Both the position numbers and the translations under genes were made by a program. Under the pieces are notes generated by a model that was not told the DNA's origin, ran no database searches, and saw only the letters and a list, made by a program, of their open reading frames with translations. Below, piece after piece: positions 1 through 5,890 of a stretch of DNA of 6,811 nt. The stretch is from DATESG01 sp035270925 (GTDB lineage: Bacteria > Bacillota_I > Bacilli_A > RFN20 > CAG-826): positions 1 to 6,811 of the forward strand of contig DATESG010000059.1 of assembly GCA_035270925.1 (NCBI GenBank). Reading direction: 5' to 3'. How positions within the stretch are numbered: position 1 is the stretch's first letter; the number at the start of each line of letters is the position of its first letter.

Positions 1-575
1 CCGACTAATTCCTCATGCATATTGATATAAGTAATATCCATTTCTTTACATAACTTTTTGAGTAATTCATTAGTCAAATTGATCTTTTTGTTAGTTCTCA
101 AACCGGCGATGATTGGTGAGAGCCATATTTTATGGTGCGAAATCGGGTAAAGGGAAATGCTAATGATTTCAACACCAGGAATCGAAGCTTTTAAAATAGA
201 GAAAATCTTTTTAATGTTTGAGACGATTTTTTGTGGTTTAACACCTTTTCCTAAGTCATTAGTGCCGATTTGCACAAATATTTTATGGGGTTGAATCTCA
301 ATAATATTATAGATTCTTTTGATCAAGTCAATCGTGGTATCACCGGCAATCCCCCGGTTATAGATACATTTTGAGGGAAAGAAATCTTGCATTGGATAAA
401 AGTCAGTTAAACTATCGCCAAAAAAAACAATCGCACCTTTTTTGGCATGTGTATTAAGAACTTTAAAAGTTTCAAGGCGGTTATTTTTGTTAGTATGGAA
501 AACAAGCAGGTAAAAAGCACCGACGAAAATAAGTGCACCTAAGACCGTAACTAAGATGATTTCTAATGTCGACAT
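1..575 (-). CDS. SGNH/GDSL-type hydrolase with N-terminal membrane anchor (5' part, runs off the window)
   Basis: The reading frame stays open from an ATG at 575 to the window edge, giving 191 codons of a longer protein. Residues about 4-26 form one hydrophobic segment, then the chain turns polar (HTNKNNR), so the catalytic domain is probably tethered outside the membrane. Three SGNH blocks are visible. FFGDSLTD holds the likely nucleophile Ser55, NRGIAGDT (73-80) holds the oxyanion glycine, and QIGTNDLG holds Asn106. The block V Asp-x-x-His should lie beyond the window. The NRGIxGDT/GTND pattern resembles the PAF-acetylhydrolase/lysophospholipase-like branch, whose members cleave ester or acyl groups from lipids or carbohydrates. 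The actual substrate cannot be read here. An in-frame TGA lies 12 bases upstream of the ATG, and GAGG at 583-586 is spaced 7 bases from it, so the start is secure. The gene follows the transporter operon but a terminator lies between them. Confidence 0.88.
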   Translation of the reverse strand, partial: MSTLEIILVTVLGALIFVGAFYLLVFHTNKNNRLETFKVLNTHAKKGAIVFFGDSLTDFYPMQDFFPSKCIYNRGIAGDTTIDLIKRIYNIIEIQPHKIFVQIGTNDLGKGVKPQKIVSNIKKIFSILKASIPGVEIISISLYPISHHKIWLSPIIAGLRTNKKINLTNELLKKLCKEMDITYINMHEELV

Positions 576-602
576 TACGAATCCTCAAACTTTCCTTCTT
601 AT

Positions 603-608
603 ATTATA
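603..608 (-). promoter_or_regulatory. Possible -10 box for the SGNH hydrolase gene
   Basis: A perfect TATAAT reads on the minus strand 27 bases before the ATG at 575, downstream of the transporter terminator. The sequence at the expected -35 position (AGAAGG) does not match consensus, so this is a weak or activator-dependent call. A separate promoter is nevertheless expected, because the upstream operon ends in a terminator. Confidence 0.35.
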
Positions 609-673
609 CATTAAAGTTGTAATTACCTTCTAATTATAAGTTAGACTCCTTTATCAAAATTTAGCCAACAGAA

Positions 674-697
674 AAGCGCAGTGTTGAAACTGCGCTT
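674..697 (-). terminator. Rho-independent terminator of the ABC transporter operon
   Basis: On the minus strand, AAGCGCAGT and ACTGCGCTT form a perfect 9-bp GC-rich stem around a 6-base loop, followed by TTCTGTT. With the two T residues at the end of the stem, the tract reads TTTTCTGTT. It starts 17 bases after the ATPase stop codon. The T-tract is short, so some read-through into the hydrolase gene is possible. Confidence 0.8.
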
Positions 698-714
698 CAT
701 TTAATAGCTAACGA

Positions 715-2334
715 CTATTCTTCGATTTTTAAAGTGCCTAAGCCTAGTAAACGACCTGATGTTCTTTCAAAGAGCATAATGTCGCTTGAGCCGAAACTGA
801 CGCTTGTCGCTGTATCAAGTTTGAAGATTTCACTACCGAAAATAACTCCGGTCAATAAGAAGTTTTCAAATCTTGTCCGAACAGTGGTTTCCATCCCAGC
901 TGGCATCGCACTGTAGATTGTTGAAGGAATGCCAACACTATCTTGTTTATCAAGGCGTATACATTCAGGGCGAATGCCAAGAATGAAATCCTCACCGAAG
1001 GTAAATAGTTCCTTTTTGTCCGCTAGTTCATAATTAACTAGTGGTATTTTATGCTCGAATAGTTTGTCTTTGTTGGCTTTTTCGACTGAGTATTTAGTTA
1101 CATTAAGTTTAGCTTCATCTAAAGCAACTTTGACAGTCTTCAGGTCAATTTTTTCTCCAGGCGTGAAGGTGACGTTTACTTTGTCAAATACTTTGAAACT
1201 AAAACTTCCATCCTTATTTTGCTTACCAACTGCATCAATGAAGTTGATTGCGGGGTTTCCAACGAAATCTGCGACAAAGACATTGATCGGGCGTTTGTAA
1301 ACGGTTAAAGGTTCTTGATTTTGTTGTAAAATACCATTTTCAATAAGCGAAATACTTGTTGCTAAAGTCATTGCTTCGTTTTGATCATGGGTCACATAAA
1401 CAACAGTGGCCCCAGTTTCAATATGGAGACGTTGAAGTTCACTACGCATTTCAAGCCGTAATTTAGCATCAAGGTTAGATAATGGTTCATCCATTAAGAG
1501 GACAACCGGTTGCGGCGCTAATGTTCGCGCAATGGCGACACGTTGTTGTTGACCACCGGATAGTTCACTAGGATAGCGATCCATGTAGTCACCGATTTTA
1601 ACAATGCGAGAGACTCGACGGACTTGAATATCAATTTCTTCTTTTGATAATTTACGAACCTTACGGTGAGGGACCCCACCGATCAGTAACTCATAATTCG
1701 TTCCAAGAGTGTAACCTTGAGCTTCAACTTTACTAAGCGCATGCGCACGTTTTTCCTCATATGAGGCTAAAATCGCAGGCAATTTGTCCTTTTCAACGTG
1801 AATGTTTAATTTAAAAACTTCCTTGGCACTATATTGTGAAAGGTCGAATTTATCAATTAAGCGAATTTGTGCAACCGCATCATTAATCTTTCCATCTTTA
1901 TCTTTAGAATCAAAGATTGTTTCAATTAAGAGCGGCCCTTGCTTTAAGGTTGTAATGATTTGATCAAGTGTCCGCACTTCTTCAGCGTGGACATCCATTT
2001 CTTCTTTGATGTTTTTAAGTCCAAAGGAAATGTTTTGGTAGACAGTCATATTTGGCCATAAGGCATAGTTTTGGAATAAGAACCCAACTTTACGTTTGTT
2101 AGCCGGGATATTAATTCCCTTGGCGCTATCAAAAACGGTGACACCGCCGATGGTAATTTTACCTTCGGTTGGAGTTTCTAGTCCGGCAATCATCCGTAGG
2201 GTTGTCGTCTTACCACATCCAGAAGGACCAAGTAAGGTAATAAAAGCATTGTTGTGAATTTTGAGGTTTAAATTATCGACCCCATAATACTGTCCCCAAC
2301 GTTTGTTAATGTTTTCTAAAATAATTTCTGGCAT
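715..2334 (-). CDS. ABC importer ATP-binding subunit (MalK/UgpC/PotA/FbpC-like) with a large internal insertion
   Basis: This cytoplasmic ATPase should power uptake through the permease encoded just upstream. All nucleotide-binding motifs are intact: Walker A GPSGCGKT (36-43), Q-loop Gln88 in FLFQNYALWP, signature LSGGQ (258-262), Walker B ending in MDEP with catalytic Glu283, D-loop SNLDA (286-290) and switch His316. The chain is 539 residues, while this family is usually about 350-380. Most of the excess is an insertion at about 108-228, between the Q-loop and the signature motif, inside the helical subdomain that meets the permease. The C-terminal part carries TOBE-type sequence, including VGNPAINF (358-365) and LGIRPECIRL (452-461), with extra sequence between them. 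VGNPAINF resembles sugar-type ATPases. The ATG lies 3 bases after the permease stop, and a GGGAGGG ribosome site overlaps the permease end, so the two are probably translationally coupled. The substrate cannot be inferred from this subunit alone. Confidence 0.93.
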   Translation of the reverse strand: MPEIILENINKRWGQYYGVDNLNLKIHNNAFITLLGPSGCGKTTTLRMIAGLETPTEGKITIGGVTVFDSAKGINIPANKRKVGFLFQNYALWPNMTVYQNISFGLKNIKEEMDVHAEEVRTLDQIITTLKQGPLLIETIFDSKDKDGKINDAVAQIRLIDKFDLSQYSAKEVFKLNIHVEKDKLPAILASYEEKRAHALSKVEAQGYTLGTNYELLIGGVPHRKVRKLSKEEIDIQVRRVSRIVKIGDYMDRYPSELSGGQQQRVAIARTLAPQPVVLLMDEPLSNLDAKLRLEMRSELQRLHIETGATVVYVTHDQNEAMTLATSISLIENGILQQNQEPLTVYKRPINVFVADFVGNPAINFIDAVGKQNKDGSFSFKVFDKVNVTFTPGEKIDLKTVKVALDEAKLNVTKYSVEKANKDKLFEHKIPLVNYELADKKELFTFGEDFILGIRPECIRLDKQDSVGIPSTIYSAMPAGMETTVRTRFENFLLTGVIFGSEIFKLDTATSVSFGSSDIMLFERTSGRLLGLGTLKIEE

Positions 2335-2337
2335 ATA

Positions 2338-4146
2338 CTACCCTCCCATTCCTTTATCTAGGCTTGCACCTGTTACTTTTTCAATTAGTTTATTTGTGAC
2401 GAGAATAAAGACAATAATAATTAAGTTAATTCCTGATGAGAAGGCGTATAAGCCCATTTCATCAAAGTATTGAAGTTGTGTAGTTGAAATCATATCGAGA
2501 CTCTTAACTAACATCATAAACAAAGTCATTTCTCTAATCGCGGTAATAAATGGTAGCAAATAGCCACTTAAAATAGCACTCTTTTGAATCGGAATGACAA
2601 TTCTAAACATCCGTTTGATCCATGGTGTATTTTGAATGTAAGCAGCTTCTTCAATCTCGCCACTAATTTGTAGCATTGCGTTTAATGATGCTCGCGAAGC
2701 AAATGGGATATATTTTATAGTCCCAACGATAATCAGAATCGCGTATGTTCCCCACAGACCTATTTGTTTACTAAAGACGAAGTAAGCGGCACCAATCGCA
2801 AGTGATGGTAATAGGTAAGGTAAGAAGGCAATATTATTGACCGTTTTTGCAAGTAAAGTTTTTCGTTGTTTACTAACGGCGTAACCAATTAATAACCCAA
2901 CCGTTCCGGCAATTAAGGCCGAGAAAAACGCAACCCGTAGCGATCCAAAAAATCCATTCCATATCGCTTCGTTATAAAGCATTCCTTTTTGTCCATACAT
3001 TCCGTCTTCACCGCCTGAAGTCTGCTTTGTCCACCATTTGAGCGTGAATCCGCTATAATCTCCGGGGTTAGGTAAGAAAGTTTCTAGTGCAAATGAGAAG
3101 ATTGGATATAAACTTGTGAATATTGTCATAATTACTAAGACAGTAGGAATAACAATTCCGGCAATTTTGCCTAAGCGCATCTTGGTTATTTGCCCAGACT
3201 TACCGGCAATCGTGGTATACGACTTACGGCTACTTGTCGCTTTTTGGTTGACCATTAAGATTGAAACACCAATCATAATCATTATGATTGATTGGATACT
3301 CGCCGAACCTGGTCGTTGAATATTTAAGTCGATATATTTAGTCGACATCGTTGTTAAATTTAAGTAGTGTGGCACAGGATAACTGCCCATTGAACTACTA
3401 AATACTAATAGAATTGTCGAAAGAATTGCCGGCATAACCATCGGCATCGTTACGCGAAAGAATGTTTTTAGTTTTGGCGTATTCAAAATAGTGGCGGCTT
3501 CTTCTAAGTTAGCATCCATGTTTTTGAAAATTGCACCAATAAGGATATACGCGAAAGGAGCGTAGTGAAGTCCGAGGACAACAATACTAGGGAACATCCC
3601 TTTAACCCACCAAAGCGGCATCCTAAGTCCGATCAGCGCGGCAAGAATTCCATCGGAGCCGCCTGCAACCACTTGACTTGTGAATAAATTATTCCAAACT
3701 AATGCGAGTGTCCATTGCGGCATGATGTAGGAAAAAATAAATACCGAAGTGATAAATGCTTTCGCTTTCATGTCTGTGCGTGTGACTAAGAAGGCAACAA
3801 AGCCTCCATAAACTAATGCAAATAGTGAAGAAAAAACTGAGAGAACCAAAGTGTTCTCCATTGGTTCCCACAAGTTTCTTTTACTAAGTGGCCCGGTAAA
3901 TAGGTCGACCCAGTTACTAAAAGAAAGACTTCCCGGGGTTAACTGGGAAATAATCGGTTCGGCTGTTCCAACGTGAATCGTAAAAGCGTCGAGTACAATT
4001 GTGACAAGAGGGACAATTGTAAAAAACGCTAATATAACCCCAAGCACAATTAAAATTGAGTTTTCAGGTTTGGAAAGATAGGTTACAAGATTATTTCTAA
4101 ATCTCCGTTGCTTATCTTGTTTACTAAATTCTGTTTTAGTTTCCAT
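2338..4146 (-). CDS. Fused two-domain ABC importer permease (FbpB/AfuB/ThiP-like)
   Basis: This 602-residue membrane protein joins two BPD_transp_1-type permease halves in one chain, as in FbpB, AfuB and ThiP, so no second permease gene is needed. I count about 12 hydrophobic segments. The first half includes segments near 31-53, 98-121, 130-152, 184-208, 236-256 and 284-300. A polar linker spans about 301-327. The second half has segments near 328-352, 397-422, 434-459, 466-482, 523-545 and 570-588. Each half carries an EAA coupling loop, EEAATILNTP (215-224) and EEAAYIQNTP (499-508), and both have Asn where the family's conserved Gly is expected. The start is the first ATG after an in-frame TAA, with only a weak AGAAAG ribosome site (4156-4161). 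It lies 89 bases after the binding-protein stop and 3 bases before the ATPase. The fused layout often draws a ferric-iron label, which the sequence does not prove. Confidence 0.92.
   Translation of the reverse strand: METKTEFSKQDKQRRFRNNLVTYLSKPENSILIVLGVILAFFTIVPLVTIVLDAFTIHVGTAEPIISQLTPGSLSFSNWVDLFTGPLSKRNLWEPMENTLVLSVFSSLFALVYGGFVAFLVTRTDMKAKAFITSVFIFSYIMPQWTLALVWNNLFTSQVVAGGSDGILAALIGLRMPLWWVKGMFPSIVVLGLHYAPFAYILIGAIFKNMDANLEEAATILNTPKLKTFFRVTMPMVMPAILSTILLVFSSSMGSYPVPHYLNLTTMSTKYIDLNIQRPGSASIQSIIMIMIGVSILMVNQKATSSRKSYTTIAGKSGQITKMRLGKIAGIVIPTVLVIMTIFTSLYPIFSFALETFLPNPGDYSGFTLKWWTKQTSGGEDGMYGQKGMLYNEAIWNGFFGSLRVAFFSALIAGTVGLLIGYAVSKQRKTLLAKTVNNIAFLPYLLPSLAIGAAYFVFSKQIGLWGTYAILIIVGTIKYIPFASRASLNAMLQISGEIEEAAYIQNTPWIKRMFRIVIPIQKSAILSGYLLPFITAIREMTLFMMLVKSLDMISTTQLQYFDEMGLYAFSSGINLIIIVFILVTNKLIEKVTGASLDKGMGG
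2341..2347 (-). promoter_or_regulatory. Ribosome binding site of the ATPase gene, inside the permease 3' end
   Basis: GGGAGGG on the minus strand ends 6 bases before the ATPase ATG. It is built from the last two glycine-rich codons of the permease and abuts its TAG stop. Ribosomes finishing the permease are placed directly to restart on the ATPase. Confidence 0.8.
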
Positions 4147-4164
4147 GATGTATTACTTTCTAAA

Positions 4165-4196
4165 GAATAAGAGGAGGATGGGACCTCCCCTTATTC
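4165..4196 (-). promoter_or_regulatory. Intercistronic hairpin between binding-protein and permease genes
   Basis: The transcript can fold a 13-bp stem, with one G-U pair, between 4184-4196 and 4165-4177 around a 6-base loop. No run of T residues follows, only TTTAG, so it is not a classical terminator. It ends 3 bases before the weak permease ribosome site at 4156-4161. Such hairpins often protect the upstream mRNA or lower downstream expression, so that binding protein is made in excess over permease. That role is inferred here from position and structure. Confidence 0.7.
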
Positions 4197-4235
4197 GATT
4201 AATTATTAATCTCGATTTAAGCTATTTGCGAATGC

Positions 4236-5606
4236 TTAGATTAAGCTAATCCAGTCACCAACAGTGTAAGAAACGCTTGATGTATATACTGGATCTTCAA
4301 TGACTAAGCGACCTTTACCAGCTTCATTTGCTGCCCACCATGTGTAACCACGGTCATTTAAGGCGCTAAATTCTGGTGCGGCGATTGTGCCATTTCCAAC
4401 TCCATCTTTACTATGGTCTGGAGTAACGGTTGGATCACTTGAGTAACCACCGATATCTTTACCCCATGGGGAGAAACCCTTCATGGTTGTGGTCATATAG
4501 TGAATGAAAGCGACTGAAGTCCATGGTAGTGGTGAGGATTTTAAGACTTGGAGGTAATGTTTGTACATGAAACCGCCAACACCTTTATAACCATCGTTAT
4601 AGGCGGCAACTTCAACGTTTTTCTTGGATGATAGTTCAGTTTCGGCAACACTGCGTAATTTTGAGTAAACTAATAGTCCGCTAGTTCCAACAGCAGTATT
4701 CTTAACTAATTCGGTCATCGTTGGGCCATCATCAGTCATCTTGGTATATTGTTGAATCCAAAGTTTAATCCAGGCTAAGGCGTATTTTGCATTAGCGTGG
4801 GTAAGTCCGAGGTCAACGGCTTCGCCAGCAGTAACTGCAACGACAGCGTCAATTCTGGCTTTTTCTGGAGCGGTTAAGGCATCATAAGCTTCTTTAATAA
4901 CATTAGAATAATCTTCTCTTGTCATCATAAGAAGGGCGTTTTTGCCAACTGGTTCGCTTTCAGGGCCCATGAACATTGGTTTTTCACCTTCACGGACGAA
5001 GTGCCACATATTGGTAAAGACTTTTGAATCATCTAAATTGTTGTACATGAAGACTTTATTGAGTGATTGAAGGGCAAATGGATGTCCGTTTGTTTCGGCA
5101 TTTCCGGCCCATTCTTTTGGAATGTAATTTAGAAGGTTGCCAGTATCAAGCATCTTGCTTTGGATTTGACTTCCATCTTGGATAAGTGTCATCGATAAGG
5201 TTGGATTTGCACTTCTAATATCATTAGCGATTTGAGCAAAAATTTGGTTATTTTTTGGTTGAGTCCAGTTAATTTTTGCGTTTAAATCTGCCTTGTATTC
5301 TGGGAATTCAGCACGAAGTTCCGCATCATCTTCATAAGCTGATGTAACTGTATTGAAAGTCCGACCTTTTAGGAATTGTAGGAAGTATTCTTGTGCTGTT
5401 GCACCACGGCTGGAGTTTCCAACTGCGTTCATTTCTTTCCCATTTAATTCTGCGATAGCCTTAGCATAGAGCTCATTACGATCTAAAGTTTGTGCTTCTT
5501 CAATGACCGCTTGAACACGCGAAGTCTCTGCTTTTGGTCCACAGCCAACAACTGTTGCAATTGTTAAAGCTAGTAGCCCAAAAGACAAGTAACGTTTTGA
5601 CGTCAT
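4236..5606 (-). CDS. Lipoprotein substrate-binding protein of the ABC importer
   Basis: This protein should capture the substrate outside the cell and deliver it to the fused permease. The mature chain starts at Cys22, after a short basic start (MTSKR), a hydrophobic stretch and a VVGC lipobox, as expected for a lipid-anchored protein of a Gram-positive-type cell. I use the ATG at 5606 (456 residues) because a strong AAGGAGG at 5616-5622 precedes it by 9 bases. A longer frame opening with GTG at 5654 would place that site inside the gene. The body looks like a type II solute-binding protein of the AfuA/FbpA-like class, including a C-terminal WGKDIGGYSSDP segment. At 456 residues it is longer than typical FbpA/AfuA proteins (about 320-350). 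A GNSSRG loop (63-68) lies near the N-terminus, a plausible ligand contact. The Tyr-Tyr pair of classic FbpA iron sites is not evident. The substrate is unknown. Confidence 0.87.
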   Translation of the reverse strand: MTSKRYLSFGLLALTIATVVGCGPKAETSRVQAVIEEAQTLDRNELYAKAIAELNGKEMNAVGNSSRGATAQEYFLQFLKGRTFNTVTSAYEDDAELRAEFPEYKADLNAKINWTQPKNNQIFAQIANDIRSANPTLSMTLIQDGSQIQSKMLDTGNLLNYIPKEWAGNAETNGHPFALQSLNKVFMYNNLDDSKVFTNMWHFVREGEKPMFMGPESEPVGKNALLMMTREDYSNVIKEAYDALTAPEKARIDAVVAVTAGEAVDLGLTHANAKYALAWIKLWIQQYTKMTDDGPTMTELVKNTAVGTSGLLVYSKLRSVAETELSSKKNVEVAAYNDGYKGVGGFMYKHYLQVLKSSPLPWTSVAFIHYMTTTMKGFSPWGKDIGGYSSDPTVTPDHSKDGVGNGTIAAPEFSALNDRGYTWWAANEAGKGRLVIEDPVYTSSVSYTVGDWISLI

Positions 5607-5615
5607 ACCCGAGTT

Positions 5616-5622
5616 CCTCCTT
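5616..5622 (-). promoter_or_regulatory. Strong ribosome binding site that fixes the binding-protein start
   Basis: AAGGAGG, complementary to the 16S rRNA tail, sits 9 bases before the ATG at 5606. It decides between this start and an in-frame GTG at 5654, which has no comparable site and would add 16 residues ahead of a normal signal peptide. Confidence 0.9.
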
Positions 5623-5638
5623 AGGAATATTTTTTTTC

Positions 5639-5654
5639 GTGGTAGGGTTACCAC
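5639..5654 (-). promoter_or_regulatory. Small hairpin in the operon leader
   Basis: GTGGTA and TACCAC form a perfect 6-bp stem around a 4-base loop in the predicted leader, just after the expected transcription start near 5662. An A-rich stretch follows rather than T residues, so it is not a terminator. It may be a 5' mRNA stabiliser. It could also occur by chance, since the stem is short. Confidence 0.4.
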
Positions 5655-5668
5655 TGTCTGCTAGGTTT

Positions 5669-5697
5669 AGTATAAAAGCGCTTTCATAAATTAGCAA
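5669..5697 (-). promoter_or_regulatory. Sigma-A-type promoter of the ABC transporter operon
   Basis: On the minus strand a -35 box TTGCTA (5692-5697, 4 of 6 matches) is followed after exactly 17 bases by a -10 box TATACT (5669-5674, 5 of 6 matches). Transcription should start near 5661-5663, giving a leader of about 55 bases. AT-rich DNA lies upstream. The spacer is filled by the cre-like palindrome listed separately. Confidence 0.72.
5671..5688. promoter_or_regulatory. cre-like / LacI-family operator inside the promoter
   Basis: The 18-base palindrome TATAAAAGCGCTTTCATA has one mismatched pair and a perfect AAAGCGCTTT core. The inner 14 bases (5673-5686) match 13 of 14 positions of the cre consensus TGWAARCGYTWNCW on either strand. 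It lies between the -35 and -10 boxes and overlaps the -10. A bound CcpA or local LacI-family repressor would therefore block RNA polymerase. Which regulator binds cannot be told from the window, which contains no regulator gene. Confidence 0.72.
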
Positions 5698-5762
5698 CAA
5701 TATTTTACTACTAGTTATGATTGGTTTTTAACAAGTGCTTTAATTATTAAGATTTAAAAGAA

Positions 5763-5785
5763 AAAAGCACAGTTAATGTGCTTTT
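5763..5785 (-). terminator. Rho-independent terminator after the ribonuclease gene
   Basis: AAAAGCACA and TGTGCTTTT form a perfect 9-bp stem around a 5-base loop. On the minus strand the stem runs into TTCTTTT, making a T-rich tail. It lies about 105 bases after the ribonuclease stop and before the operon promoter, so it separates the two units. The stem is symmetric, but the plus-strand tail is only ATCCCC. Confidence 0.8.
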
Positions 5786-5890
5786 ATCCCCATTTCTTTT
5801 TGCGGCTAATATTTTGACAAGTTTATCTAATTAAAAACTAAGTCGGTAATTTTTAGGTTGGAAGTCTTGATTTAGACTTAAAGTGCACAA

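Noticed and set aside
734..1300. Plus-strand open frames opposite the ATPase
   Set aside because: They are short, lack ribosome sites and known motifs, and lie antisense to a gene with a full set of ABC motifs.
3116..3871. Small frames overlapping the permease gene on both strands
   Set aside because: They are out-of-frame shadows of a clear 12-segment membrane protein. The hydrophobic plus-strand one mirrors transmembrane codons.
4165..4196. Intercistronic hairpin as a full terminator
   Set aside because: No T-tract follows the stem, and the downstream permease and ATPase genes have no visible promoter of their own.
715..5606. Naming the operon as a ferric-iron (fbpABC/afuABC) transporter
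   Set aside because: The gene order and fused permease fit, but no iron ligands or Fur-type site are evident, and the cre-like operator points elsewhere. I left gene symbols empty.
5831..5879. Two weak inverted repeats after the ribonuclease stop (5833-5854 region and 5862-5879)
   Set aside because: One stem is almost wholly A-T and the other is only 6 bp without a T-tract. The stronger terminator at 5763-5785 explains the region.
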